Shown here: positions 11,016 to 23,141 of the stretch, piece by piece | How the letters are laid out: each line of letters opens with the position of its first letter | How positions within the stretch are numbered: position 1 is the stretch's first letter | Assembly (NCBI RefSeq): GCF_021018895.1 | Contig: NC_079373.1 | Coordinates: 4,777,501-4,841,500, forward strand | Source: Seriola aureovittata | Lineage: Eukaryota; Chordata; Actinopteri; Carangiformes; Carangidae | Direction of reading: 5' to 3' | Length of the DNA: 64,000 nucleotides | Notes under the pieces: model-generated | The model's database searches: none | What the model was told of the DNA's origin: nothing | What the model saw: the letters and a program-made list of their open reading frames with translations, nothing else | Position numbers and translations under genes: made by a program

Positions 11016-11697
11016 CTCCTCACCCAGAGCTCTGGAGCGGCTGCAGAGAGCCAGCGCTTCACTATAGGGAGACACACCACGGACCAGGGAATATAATACA
11101 GAGAGAGAGCGCACACTGACAACAAAACGCATCGATGCACAGCTCCCAATGATCACACGGGCTTTGCACATCCGAGCGTTTGGATAAAAAAAAAAGAAAA
11201 GAAAGAAAAGCAAGGAGAGGAAAATATGAGATAGAGACAGAAAGGGAGAGAGAGAGAGAGAGAGAGAGGTGAAGGGGGATAGGAGAAACGAATGGATGAG
11301 GGAGGAGAGACGAGAGGGGAGATAGAGGAGAATTCAAACTGGAGAAGGAGTGGGGAATCAAAGCGAAAGGACCTTGGACAGCTCTCAGTTGCAGCAGCAG
11401 CCTTGGCATCCGGAGACCCCCCCCCCTCCTCTCCTTCTTTCTCTCTGTCTCTTCCTCTCCATCCTCCGTCCATCCTCTCCTCCTCCTAGCGCGCGTGTGT
11501 GTTAGTGTGTCTGTGTGTATGTTGGAGGGACTCACTCGCCTCGGGTTGCCGATGGCTGGAGATACAATCAACCGAGTCGGGATGGGAGATTAATTCACGG
11601 AAGCGAAAAGAGAGCAGGCTCCCCGTGTCACGGAGTCTCCGTCGGACGGCGGCAGCAGCGGCAGCGGCAGCAGATGATGATAATGCCCTTCACGAAT

Positions 11698-11718
11698 CTT
11701 TTTGCGGTCTGGGCTTGC
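11698..11718 (+). ncRNA. mir129-2: mature miR-129-5p
   Basis: The 21-nt 5' arm product begins CTTTTTGCGG, with seed TTTTTGC at nucleotides 2-8. The segment appears fully conserved with the vertebrate miR-129-5p that I recognise. Known mammalian targets include neuronal transcripts such as the Kv1.1 potassium channel; whether those targets hold in this fish cannot be seen here. Confidence 0.95.
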
Positions 11719-11740
11719 TGTTCATAACTATTAATCTGGG

Positions 11741-11762
11741 AAGCCCTTACCCCAAAAAGCAT
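11741..11762 (+). ncRNA. mir129-2: mature miR-129-2-3p
   Basis: The 3' arm begins AAGCCCTTACCCC and continues through the CAAAAAGCAT segment that pairs with the 5' arm. The AAGCCCTTACCCCAAAAAGC form is the one I associate with the mir-129-2 paralogue rather than mir-129-1, which decides the paralogue call together with the hsd17b12 synteny. Confidence 0.92.
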
Positions 11763-12316
11763 TTGCGGAGGGCGCAATCGCCGCGCCGGCACATCGACAT
11801 CGGAAGAGGCTCCACTCGTGGAATTTTACAATCTTTAATTTTTTAAGGGCTTGTTTCCTTTTTCTGCTCGAATTTGCTTTTTGCTATGATGTTGTCATTA
11901 TTTACTCTTGTTATTTTCGCCATTGCTATAGCAGGGGCGTTTTTGTCATGGTTTCTTTTCAGCCCTTACGTGTGTCATTTTTTTTTCTAGTCAACAGTTT
12001 TCTTCTTTGTTAGAAATTGTGGCGAAGCTCTGCAGCCACGTCGCACCCAAGTTTTGCTCAAACTCTTGCGAGCTTCAGTGTCCTGAAAAAAATATTATTT
12101 TGGTATTTCTGTCAACAAACATGTCGTCAGACCCAAAACTTTGAGCCATGCAAGATTAAGTCATAATTTCAGCCAAACACACACACCCCCGGCCCCCGCC
12201 CCTCCAGCCCCCCGTCCCACACTGAACAAGAGACAGTGGCCCCTAGCAGAGCAGAGTGTAAACACGGGGAGACCCTTGCAATGAACAAGTTGCACGTGGG
12301 CAAACCAGTGGATGGT

Positions 12317-12317
<1 letters not shown>

Positions 12318-12378
<61 letters not shown>

Positions 12379-12444
12379 GGAGGGGTGGGGTGCCACTTTT
12401 CTTGGACGTCATTGAACCCCTAACCCCGTGTAAATGAATGTTAG

Positions 12445-12508
<64 letters not shown>
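12318..12508. repeat. inverted microsatellite pair (GT)29 and (AC)31
   Basis: (GT)n at 12318-12375 and (AC)n at 12447-12508 face each other across 71 bp, so a transcript through them could fold into a long GU/AC-paired hairpin. It lies 540 nt downstream of mir-129-2. Confidence 0.9.
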
Positions 12509-12510
<2 letters not shown>

Positions 12511-14181
12511 CCCAAAGTGCATATGCAAGGGATTCCCCAACAAGCCCATCCTAACATAGGGAGAAGCCCAGATTGGCAGATGGAGAGGGATGAGAAACAG
12601 CTGCAATTGCTGCCTCATACACTGACCGAGTAGTGACTCTGTGTGTGCGTGCGTGCGTGTGTGGCCTTCGTGCGAACATCCACGCACCCTCCCTTTTAAC
12701 ACAAGCACACTGAAAACGCACACGTGTCTCCCTCCCAGTTTTGTGAGTAGTAGTTAATCCACCTCAAGCATCGCCCACCACTGTTCCCTGTCAACGTTCC
12801 CCGCAAAGAGCACACAGAGAACCGGACACGACCACGTCCTTTCAGCCTGACCCACCACATTCAAAACAAAACAGGAGAAGGAAAAAAAAAAGATCAAACC
12901 CAAATTTTTGCAGCTTAACGACTCAATCAATATACTCACAAGTTCTGCAGCGCAGCAAAACTCTGGCTTCCAGAGCTGTATATGTGAATGAGGCGTGACG
13001 TGTGCACGCAAAGTGATCACACAGATGAAAACAAAACCGGGAGAAGAGCACTGCCTGTCTTAAAAGACAGAGTAAAAAGAGGCAGAGAGGATGCAATTCA
13101 ATTTAGCCTCGAGAAGAAAAACACATGCAACTTTATTCTCAGTTTGTTCTCTGCTGTCCCAACACAGTTTCAGAAGCATCAGTGTGAATAATCATAATTC
13201 ATGTCAGAGTATATATACAGTATGAGGCCAAAAAAAGGAGCCAGGTGTAGGAAGCGTAGGTCCACTCATTAATGACCTCCAGCATGAAATGATAGGCCCT
13301 CCTTTTACCGCAAGACCCGCAAGTTACAGGCCTGACGCCTGGCAAGAAAATATATTTGTCAGGATGGAAAAAGTGCACGTCAGAGAGCTGAAAGTGACGT
13401 AACTGAAGTCACCATTAAAGCGTTTAGATGGCCGGTCCCTGTATGTTCTGGCCACGACGTAGAGATACCCCAAAAGTAAACTAGGGAGTTAAACAAAAGC
13501 GAGCAAGGTGAACACACGTTGCTAAAGAAAATCCCAGCATGTGTCTCAGTAATTTCCGAGAGTGACATTTAACCCAGCCCATGAGCAAAGCACCGGAACC
13601 CGGTGAGGCCCGTGCAGGCTGCGGGTGCGTGTACGACCCTGCTCCTCTCTGGTCACCAGAAAAAACGCCATCATGCAGGTTTCATTACAAACTCTGAGGC
13701 GTGTGTTAGAGCAGGGCACACGTGCCGTCAATGGATTTTAATGGACAAAGCAAATCAACACACCCGGAAACGACAAAATTAGACACAAGTGACGTTATTT
13801 TCAATAAGTAAACGGTTTGACCTCTGACCTGTGGAGCTGCCATGAGTTTCTCAGCGTCAGCCACAACTGTGTGCAGGACGCAGTTCTCTGTTGTTGTGTG
13901 TGTGGATGTAACTGGAGGTAAACTTACCTGTGCATCTCTAAAGGGTGACGTAATTATTGCACTTTTTTTCCATGTATGGATTTGTATCAATCTGGCGTTG
14001 TAAACGGTTTATGTTTGTGACTGTGTGGCGCCGTCTCATCACCACCGGCTGCAGGTCGTAAAGTTCCCCCACCTCTCCCCAAATCCCCTCTTACGCCCTC
14101 TGTCCTGTCCGTGTAGGTCCTCAGACTAACTTTACAGACGGTTAAATCTCACCACGCGTGTCTTGTCTTTCTGTCTTGCAG

Positions 14182-14426
14182 GAGGGAACAATGACAACTA
14201 CAAAATACAAGATGGAAACGAGGTGACTTGTGTGCCCGGGTGGACCCCCCGCCGCCCCTGCTGCTGATGATGCTGATGCTGTTGGAGCCCCCAGCTGTGC
14301 GCCGGAGAAAAAGGGGGGACCCACGTTTTGGATGTTTTCACTGAGGAGTGCACAGACAGAAGGAGAGACACCGACCGAGCGCCCGGCCGACCTTCCTCCT
14401 CCTCCCTCTTCCTCATCCCGACAAAG
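14182..14426 (+). ncRNA. candidate internal exon of host transcript
   Basis: The acceptor TTTCTGTCTTGCAG|G ends at 14181 and the donor CGACAAAG|GTAATTG begins at 14427, giving a 245-nt exon with good signals on both sides. A weaker internal donor-like GTGACT follows 14221. All frames contain early stops or low-complexity Pro/Ser translation, so I read it as non-coding. It is the first exon-like segment downstream of mir-129-2, and would place the miRNA in an intron of transcripts that start at 3.8 or 10 kb. A CRE (TGACGTCA) lies 38 nt downstream in the intron. Confidence 0.45.
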
Positions 14427-14463
14427 GTAATTGCACGGCCTGAGATGTGTTAGAGGATGAGGA

Positions 14464-14471
14464 TGACGTCA
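14464..14471. promoter_or_regulatory. full CRE palindrome
   Basis: TGACGTCA 38 nt downstream of the donor of the 14182-14426 candidate exon. Confidence 0.45.
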
Positions 14472-15736
14472 AACCCAAATCACCCTTTAAATTGCATTTT
14501 GCGTAGGGCTCGTAATGACTGCTGGGTGCATGCGAGCAGGAGTTGTGTCTGCGCAGGGGCTTGTGGCGCTGGATTATCTTCTCTTCTTCTTTTATGTCTT
14601 CTTATCACAGGCCTTTAAATTATCCAGAAACCTGCTTTGTCTGCTGTATGTTCAATGTCTGTCTTAAACGTAGAGGATTCATGTTCTCATGATGGTTTGA
14701 GACGCTCGGTAAAAACACAACAGGCCGCGTAATATTCCTCTGAAATATCTGTTGGAAGGTCTTGTGGTGTGTATTAGTGAGTTAACAGTCTTTTCATGTC
14801 AGTGTAATATTGGTTTGTAGTTTTGTTGTGACATAGAAGATGACCCCGGCGACATTTTGCTTGTTATAATCCGGAACTTTGAATCGTGCTTTGCTGTTGT
14901 CCTGGATCTTCAACATACGTCCATCACGGATCATATGAATATATATGTTATTATATTTTATAACAATATTATAGTTGTCACGTCTAAAATCAGCCATCTG
15001 GTTGCAGTTGAACTTTTGTTGTTACTGGGTTATTGAGCTGTATTTCAGTCTATGTGATGGCCTTTAAGTTAACCAGTGATTACTATAAATGTCTGTTGAG
15101 CAGGCGTGCACGTATGACTGACTGTAACATGCACTTTATAGCTACTCTTTGTTTTTGGCATCAGGAGCTGTAAAGTCCCCGTTCTCCCCCACTCCGTCCC
15201 CCCAAATACCTGCTATGTCACCTCTCAGTGTGAGTCATCATATCGTAGACAGTTCAGGCAACACATCGACGTTACGTTAGAGTTACTTGCCCTTGTAATA
15301 ACGCTGTAGTTACCAGCACAAGCAGAGGGGAAATAATTCAGGCCAAAATGTTCTGTAGGCTATTCTAATAAAACAGAAAGTGCTTCTTTACATTAGGGTT
15401 TTTATTATTGCAGTAATGATCAGTTTCCACTGTAAATCCATGAGTGAGATAAAATATAAATTTATGGCAAATAAGATCATGTTGATGTTGGCTGATGGGG
15501 TTGCCAGGCTCGTCCTGACCTGCTCCCTCCAGACGCAGTTGGAGACATGTCATGGCAGCCAGTTTGTATCCCTGTTTCAAAGCATTTGATGGTGCATTCA
15601 GGTGCTCCTAAACCCTCTCTTCTAAGACAGGAAGTGGTAAGGACAGTGGCTTTGACAATCACTTCGCCCGGGAACAGCAACAAAATGGATGCTATAGATG
15701 TTTTAGCATGTGTGGTGTGTGTGTGCGTGTGTGTGT

Positions 15737-15787
<51 letters not shown>

Positions 15788-16014
15788 CTGTGTGAGTGAA
15801 AACACCAGTTGATATCCTACAAAAAAAACATGATTTTTTAAAAATTGTACAGTGAAAAATAGTACAACATTTATTTTTGTAACATGCTGTGAATTTGCAT
15901 TTTCAATACATACCCTGCTGTAAATATAGAACCTTATGACAGCAGGTTTGGGTCATTTTTTTGTGTTCTCGAAATGATCAAGTCTAAAGTCAGGGTGACT
16001 TATTTTGGGTTATT
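14472..16014. other. intron-like DNA
   Basis: AT-rich sequence without splice pairs or a recognisable product, apart from the TG tract at 15709-15784. Confidence 0.6.
15709..15784 (+). repeat. (TG)n microsatellite
   Basis: About 76 bp of TG with a few C or G interruptions at the 5' end. Confidence 0.95.
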
Positions 16015-16495
16015 TTGAGACAATTCACCTAAATTAGTAAAACATAATCATTTTCTTACATACACCTGGTGGCCTGTAGTATGTAGCCATGTGGATATTC
16101 TGGTTTTATTTATCCAGGTTTTGAAATTTCCATCTCTGATATTTTGCCTATACCCCAACACAATGGAGGTGAATGGGATTTTGTGGTGAGTCCTCATTTA
16201 TCAGGATAATCCACCAAACACGCTGTCAACAGTTGTCTCTGGGATTATTACTTCAGTAGTAAGTAGTTCCAATGCAAACTGTTGACAGTGAGATCTGTTT
16301 ATTATCCAAAGAAAGATAAATTGCTGTTAAATTTCAAAATATGTTTTTCCAATGCTGAAAGCACTGCAAACCAAACTCCATTCACCTCCATTGTTTTGGG
16401 CTGGTGGAAGAAATCTCAGAGACGGATGCTCAAATTACCAGAGATACATGAGAAAACATGCTTAATTAGAATTTTGGGGGAAGTAACCCTTTAAC
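16015..16495. mobile_element. palindromic MITE C, copy 1
   Basis: The centre-symmetric strings CAACACAATGGAGGTGAATG (near 16158) and CATTCACCTCCATTGTTTTG (near 16379) mark two arms of an imperfect palindrome. The right terminus GGAAGTAACCCTTTAA resembles the 'AACTATCCCTTTAA' ends of abundant fish MITEs. No coding capacity. Confidence 0.65.
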
Positions 16496-17247
16496 TGTAC
16501 ATAAAATAACTGGCAAAGGAGAATCATCACAGTTGTCATTTTTTTTACATCAATTATAAGAAAAAGGGACTTTTTTTTTGATAAAAAATAAGTGTAATTT
16601 TCTTGTGTTTGTATCACGTCACAGCACAGAGCTGTGATGTTTATGGGCTATTTAGGGCTTCATTGAAATCATTTGCTGTTGTTCTGGTGTTTTATGTCAT
16701 TGTGGTGATAGATTATTCCCCCTGACTTGTGTCACTTCATTGTGTGTCTTTAAACGTGATGGTCACGTTGTTGCTTCCTTCTTGTAAACTGAGCTCAGAA
16801 TAATGATATTTCTCACTCCGTGACTCAAGTGGGGATGCAAAATGGTCAACTATCAAATTGAGGGGATTATTTGGTGTGTATTTTATATCAGTGGCTACAG
16901 TTCAAGCTTTTGATGCTATGTGGTATCATGTGTGTGTTGTGAAATAATATGCTTTTTTTTGGCTGTTTTAACTCGTACATTTAAAACTGCTAATAGACTG
17001 ACTACAGCTCAAAGCACAGTAACGCTCTGCCTAGAGGATGTACCCATAATCTCATCATAAGTGTCCATAATGTTGTATATGTCTCATGACGTTAGATTAT
17101 TTACCTGCTACAGCTCTAAATATACTGAATGAATAATTACTGCTGTAAATCACAGCATTGGTGGAACCTTTTAATAGCATACTATCTTAAATATCACGCA
17201 GTGTGTTTTACTTGAAACAGAGTTTGAAGAGAGGGCGTATCTGCCCT

Positions 17248-17366
17248 GACGTCACCCCACCTGTGTATGATAAATCACAGCATGCTCCTAAATATCCACT
17301 GACAATCTTTTCCTCTTGTTTAACACGAGCTACCAGTCCAAAGCTATATTTAGGGAGATGACGTCA
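17248..17366. promoter_or_regulatory. pair of full CRE palindromes
   Basis: TGACGTCA occurs at 17248-17255 and again at 17359-17366, 111 bp apart, in otherwise AT-rich sequence. The interval between them reads like unique sequence and may be an enhancer; nothing else in it is recognisable. Confidence 0.4.
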
Positions 17367-19130
17367 TGGTTAAAACTGAGACCAAGGGGCTTTGAAGATG
17401 CAGGCTACAAAAAGTCAGGAGTTACAATCAACTCTGTGTGCTAATAACACAACACACACGCACATAATGCACTGCATTATGACTTATTATCAAAAATATC
17501 AAATATTTATTCATGCATTCAACTTTAAGGAAGATACATGTGTTTCCTACAGAGGTGCTTACATCTGCCGTCTCATGAAGACCATATGTTGATGCAGCCA
17601 AAATTCCTGTGGTTGACTTAATCCTAACATTTATCTTTGAGGGATTTACCATAGATTCCATTTTTTCCAATTAACTTGACCAATATCATCAATAGACAAT
17701 ATATAAATACAAATGATAATCATGGAACGCTTAGCTTCAATTATTTGTTGATCAGTGAGTGGAACCCATTACATTTTTTTAGAGAGGGAATTAATGTTTG
17801 CACAGCTCTTCACCCAAGTGGAAAAAAGTCATGCGTTGACTTAATGTCTAACTAATATGTTTTTTTTCACAAGCCCTGTAAACGACAGCACATTTGTTCA
17901 GTCCACCTCAATCCTCCATGTTGAATTGAAGTTGTATTAGTATCACCTAATCATTTATTGTTTGTGGGGGAGGTTGTTTGTTTCATTTTCATTTAGTTTT
18001 TGTGCTATAGAAGGAGAGAGACATCATTGGTGTGTGCAGGTGGGTTATAATGTTACAATCAATCCACCTTCCATTTGGTCTTCAGTGCGTAATATACTAG
18101 TGAGCTACTAAAGCTGACCTAGCAAAACATTATTATTATCATGTTTTATAATGTATAATGTATTATAATGTATTTTTTGAAAATGTGATTTTAAAGTCTG
18201 GTAAAATCGGTCAATATATACAATGAAAAGACCAACGCCCACAGTGTGTTCTTACTAATAAGAATCATCTGTGTTGCCAAAGCCTCATATATCTTATTTC
18301 CCGGTGTCATAGAGCTAAATGTATTGAAAACACACCAGTGAGCCACACTGTTACAGTGAGTGATGTGTTCCTTCATTACAATGAACATGTTTACTGTAAT
18401 TTATTTTGTGTCAATCCCACATAAACAATTGTGCTGCTGGAAATACTCTATAGTGAACCAGATGTATATCAATCCACAACTGAAAATAGACCTCAACAAA
18501 TGCAATATTTATTCCTCTTTGAGTCCCATTTTTTAAAAACTACAGTGCTGTGTTGACTTAAGAAATCACTGAGACTTTCAAAAAATTAAGATATATATGA
18601 AATATATATGGGATTGATGCTGTGTGTAACAAGCAGGGTAGGGAACTAACTGACACACTGTTGATTTTGGTCTTTTCAATGGATTTGTTAGCAATTAGAA
18701 AAGATGTTATAATCCTAATCTATGTTCTTTAAGAATTTTAAAATGACAATGAAGTGAGGCATTTATCATAATAATCTGTAATTTATTTTATAGGTGCATC
18801 AATATTTCTCAGTGTCAGAAGTTCCAGTGCAAAATTTATAATTCTTTTTGATGTACGTGTTTTAGATTACAGTACATTATTACAGTTAACTCTAGTTAAT
18901 TAGTTAATTAACTCTAGTTTGTACATATTCTACCAAAGCCCCAAATCTTTATATCACAATCCAAAAAAAGTGATCGCCATACTTTTCATATCTATCTTGA
19001 AAGTTTTTACTTTTTGTTTAATAACAGCCAAAATGCTGCTGTGATCATTTACACAGTTTACATCCTGATTAAACCTTTAGGTAAGGTTAGGTTAAAGCTG
19101 TGGTCATGGTTTTACTACTTTTTTATTAAT

Positions 19131-19807
19131 GAGCTATTTGTAAGTTTTGCTATTTCTACAAAGCCAACGTGAGCATTAACAGCTGTTTACTTACCAGCCT
19201 ACAAGAAATGCTGTGAGTTCAGCACAAGGGGGAACGTCCAGGGCTGAAAAATGAAGCCAACACTGAAGTACTAAAAACTGCTGTTCCTCTAATGACCACT
19301 AGAGTCTGGCTCCAAAAGCGAGTCAGTCCCCATTCACTCTCATGTTTAAATGTACAACTTTACAGCAGAAGTGAACATGTTTAGAGCCTGGTACAAAATA
19401 CTGTTTTAGTCTCTATAGCTAATTCCCTCCTTCATGACACCTGTACGGGGGGTGAATTTTTATATAACTCACCTGTTTACATTTTACTAAGGTTTAAAGT
19501 AAAGTTTATGCTTGCCACAAACCTGCATGCACCCAAGTCTCAGCTTCACACACATCCCACTTCTTTGCCCATTTTTGAATTAGCGAGGAGTTAGATGGAG
19601 TCAGACACTACCAAGATGGATGCATGCAGTCCGGGGCTACCTTGTAGTCTGTAACTTCTAAGGAAGTATAGCGCTGCTCAGAGGACATATTCTAACCTCT
19701 TGTTTTGCAAATGCAACAATGCCTGAAACTCTTGGCAAGACTGGTAATTAAACAGCTGTTAATGCTAACTTTAGCTATGTAGCAATAGCAAAACTTACAA
19801 ATAGGTC
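19131..19807. mobile_element. MITE A, copy 1, with about 68-bp terminal inverted repeats
   Basis: The left arm GAGCTATTTGTAAGTTTTGC and following bases to 19197 are matched by the reverse complement of 19741-19807 over about 68 bases with a handful of mismatches, including the shared string CATTAACAGCTGTTTA. The interior contains a CTCCAAAAGCGAGTCAGTCC segment that I recognise as common in fish genomes. The total is 677 bp with no coding capacity. A target-site duplication is not obvious (flanks TTATTAAT and TTTTAAAA). Confidence 0.8.
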
Positions 19808-19816
19808 TTTTAAAAA

Positions 19817-19990
19817 CATCCATCCATCCATTAGCTATACCGCTTATCCTTATAGGGTCGCAGGGGAGATGGAGCTATAAATCCCAGCTGACATTAGGCG
19901 AGGGTGGGGTTACACCCTGGACAGGTCACCAGTCTATCACAGGAGAGACTAAACAACCACTCACGCCCACATTCACACCTATGGATGTTT
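19817..19990 (+). mobile_element. LINE 3' tail fragment (Maui/L2-like)
   Basis: CATCCATCCATTAGCTATAC, CGCTTATCCTTATAGGGTCG, TACACCCTGGACAGGTCACC and CCACATTCACACCTATGGAT together form the familiar 3' portion of a fish L2-clade LINE. Only the non-coding tail is present; it abuts MITE A. Confidence 0.6.
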
Positions 19991-21597
19991 TAAAAAAAAA
20001 CTAGGTCAAAACCTAGTATATGTCTGGACCGTGTATGATTAATGAGCAAAATTACGGATGTAGTTGAAAACTTGTTAAGGATTCGCTGCAGCTGACATCA
20101 TCACGTCGTACTTGCATTCTGCCTAATGTCAGCCGGTTTTAGCCCTTTATCTGTTTGCTTATCTCACATATACAGTATTTTAATTCAGTCAAATTCGCAA
20201 TAACGCTGTTCTCATTTACATGTTTTTCTGTTTATGTTGTCAGACACCTGAACAAGTATGAAATAGTCACTGAAACACGGCCCATTAAGATTACATGTTA
20301 ACAAGTGACAGAATATCTTTCTTATTTTGCCTCTCACACAATGCACAGCCTCCCTATAGGTAACAAAGCACTCCTCTGCAACTCATTGAACAGAGTAGAC
20401 ACAAAGAGAGGTGTGCCTCTCACTTGCGGTGCAGTACTGGTGACTCTTTTCTATGGAAAATAGTTAAGGTTTGTCCAAAACTTAGCTAGATTTGTTGCGA
20501 TGTGCTTTTTTGAAAAAAGTTTTCAAATCTGGCGACAAATGTTTCTAAATGTAAATGTTTCTAAAGTTTCTAAATCTCGCGACAAAAGCAATGCAGGCTG
20601 CACACGCCACCTTATAGAAACTGTTTCAGCCAGTTCATTTAGAAAGAGAAGCGGCCAATGGGGAAACCCTACACTTGACCGGCTGACCATTGGTGTAACT
20701 TGATCACTCACGTCTGTCACTCATTCAATCACAAACTCATCATCATCAAAGTCACATTTATAGGGCTGGCCCCCCTGTTGTGGGGTTGCATGGCCATTCC
20801 TGTGAGGGTGTCTTTTCTTATAGACGTAGCTCCTGTAAGTCAGACTTTTTGTTATGCTCAAATAATTGTTTTACTCTAGCCTCATGAAGCTAGGATATGA
20901 CATCTAGCAAGCCCTTCAAAGTCTGGGAAACATCCACTGAGAATGGATTGATAGATTGATTGATGGTGAACCTAAACTTAGAACTGTTACAATTAGGTGT
21001 GAATGAATCACAAAGCACATTTGTGCAACTATCATCATACCATGTCTTTTCACTGATTGCACTTAAAATATATTAAGAAACTGATTTGTGGAAAGTTTAT
21101 AAGAAAAGCCGATAACTCTCTCCCAGTCTAAAAATGTATAAAGACTGACAGCCAATCAAGTTGGAAAGAGTTCAGGATTTTGATGAAACCCTACTTTGTC
21201 ATTTTTCAGCCAAGTAGAATGGTCCATTCCCCTCACACTGTAGTCTTTGTTTCTACTAACTCCCGCTGTTGGCCTGAGCGTCCTGTAGACTCTTAAACAC
21301 AGTGAAGCATCAGCCACTTCTTGTCACCGTTTGGGGGTTCACCGTCTGTAACTTGTGCTGAGGTTCATGCTCATATATCAGACCACGCCACCATCTTCTC
21401 TGTCTCCCCAGCCAACCACCAGGAATCACTAATGCAGCAGCGGGGACCTGATCCCTCACTGGCCTCCCACCCGTGAGCACTGCCCATGTTCTCTAGAACA
21501 ACACATAGAAGCGTTTTCTGGTCTGATGCCACATCATTTGTCAGTGCCGTCCAAAAGCATTACAAATCACTGTTGAAAAATAAACACGTTTTATAAT

Positions 21598-21780
21598 TTG
21601 ACAGTGCTACCGTTAAGGTTGGATTAGGTTTAGGCACAAAAATGACTTGGTTATAGGTTTAGGGATTGATCATGATTCGAGGTAGAATAAGTACTTGGTT
21701 AAGGCTGGGGAAAAATTGGAGTTTGGGTTAAATCAATAATTCATTAAGGCTTTAGTGGATCTTTGTTGTCATGGTTATAA
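21598..21780 (+). repeat. TTAGGTTTAGG-type dispersed repeat
   Basis: GGTTGGATTAGGTTTAGGCA, AATGACTTGGTTATAGGTTT and GGGATTGATCATGATTCGAG resemble a frequent fish dispersed repeat. Extent and family are uncertain. Confidence 0.35.
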
Positions 21781-23141
21781 TAATAAATATATGAGTAATG
21801 TTAAAGTGGCAATCTCGAAGATTTCACTCATGGTTGATCACCTGTAGTTACTGGTGGTAACAGCTAATGTGGTTTGATACTAGTGGTCACAAAATTGTCG
21901 TATTAATAAAGAATTCAGGCAATAATTGGCCTTTATCCATCATTTAGTGAGCAAGCGTGATTTTATTTAATATGCTACACATAGCACGAGTATGCGAATA
22001 GCAGGGCGCAGTGAAAGTTGGTTACCTTGCTGAGAAGTTGGTGGAGTGGAGCCTGTCGCTTGCAGCTCTTCATCTCACAGCTGACTGTGGCTGCTCCTCC
22101 TTCTTCCACAACTCCCTGCAATATCTCAAATGGATCCATCGTCTAAAAAATTGTGAAAATGACAGTTGTCTTGTTTTGTAGACACATTTTTGATCAACGA
22201 TAACACTGAGTGCTAAGCTCACTGACAAACACATTGCATTTCCTGTGACTACTACATAATAAAAGTGAACTCAGTTTAACAGTTTAATACTTTTAATGTA
22301 AAACTGCAGCAGTAGGAAATGTATGGTTTCCATTAGCAGCAACTTAATACAGCAATTTTTCTATTGCTAAAATATAAATATTGCAATACTTTCATCAGTG
22401 GGCTATAGGCTCAATAACCATTGTGTTACCTCATTCTGCGATTGACAGTGACTTAACAGACATTCTTTCAATAAAAATCTATGAGATTTCCACTTTAAGT
22501 AAAGACCGTGTTCATACTTTAACAAGAAACAACGTTGAGTGTGGGTTGAAAATGGGAAACCAGCTGGGGGCCCCTGTGTTAAAGTTTGATGTTTTGATGA
22601 CCTATTCATCTTCCCCAATCTCCTCCCTATACACTGACTTTGCCACTCTATAATAAGGTCACCTGACTCCCTTGCTGTCTGTTTTCTGAGTGACAAACAG
22701 CCAGGCCAACCACACTGTGGCTTGGTAAAACTCACTGGTAAATGCAAATAGCCATGGTCAGTCAGCGCTGAGATGAGCTGAACAGATGGTCAAATTCTGA
22801 CAGTATTTCATAAAAATAAACTTCAGCCTCTAATATTACTATCCTTAGGGAGGCTGGCTGCCTGATGTCCAACGGTTATGCTATGGTTCCCCAACATTTT
22901 TGTGTCTTGTAGCTTCCTACCCTTAGTGGAATGACCACTTAGTGTTGTGTTGTTAATAAAGTTGAAACAGCAACAACAACAAATAAAGTTTGGTCCAGGG
23001 GTCCGGGTGGGCCAGGGGTCCGGGTGGGCTGTGCTGGGGGCATAGCTGAGGGCAGTGACTATAGTAAAGCTCAGTTTCTCAGTACACGCTGTGTGCATTT
23101 CTGTGTGGACTTAGGGTTTTGATACTTTCACAGTATTAATA

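Larger units (their letters stand above)
11684..11774 (+). ncRNA. mir129-2: mir-129-2 microRNA precursor hairpin
   Basis: This 91-nt segment is the precursor of miR-129, a neuron-enriched microRNA that guides Argonaute to mRNA 3' UTRs. The 5' arm contains CTTTTTGCGGTCTGG and the 3' arm contains AAGCCCTTACCCCAAAAAGC, both characteristic of the family. The outer stem pairs TGCCCTTC at the left end with GGAGGGCG at the right end. The 3' arm and the basal stem look like the mir-129-2 paralogue as I remember the human hairpin (about 90 nt); the differences I can see are one stem base and the terminal loop, where the fish loop reads TTCATAACTATTAATC. In mammals MIR129-2 lies between TTC17 and HSD17B12, and here hsd17b12 exon 1 follows 42.5 kb downstream on the same strand, so synteny agrees. 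It sits about 670 nt downstream of a CCAAT/TATA promoter and also inside the intron between candidate host exons at 7575 and 14182. It could therefore be made from its own primary transcript, from the host intron, or from both. Confidence 0.97.
11015..11860 (+). ncRNA. mir129-2: candidate primary transcript exon carrying mir-129-2
   Basis: This is the presumed first transcribed segment of pri-mir-129-2, running from the TATA-dependent start to just beyond the hairpin. It holds a GA tract (11246-11269), a CT-rich stretch (11416-11490) and the hairpin at 11684-11774. Reading frames across it are open for up to 169 codons but have low-complexity Ser/Leu/Arg content and end or start at random places, so I read it as non-coding. 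No convincing splice donor is visible downstream of the hairpin before the 14182 acceptor, so the 3' limit is arbitrary. Confidence 0.4.

Noticed and set aside
11062..11571. 169-codon minus-strand ORF
   Set aside because: Low-complexity Ser/Leu/Pro translation of GA and CT tracts.
11499..11846. 115-codon ORF across mir-129-2
   Set aside because: It overlaps the microRNA hairpin; conservation there is explained by the RNA, and the rest of the frame is unlike any known protein.
12161..12508. 115-codon ORF of CVCVCV and THTHTH
   Set aside because: Translation of (CA)n microsatellites. The same applies to ORFs at 1170, 15547, 28228-28694, 37011-38091, 49933, 51775 and others.
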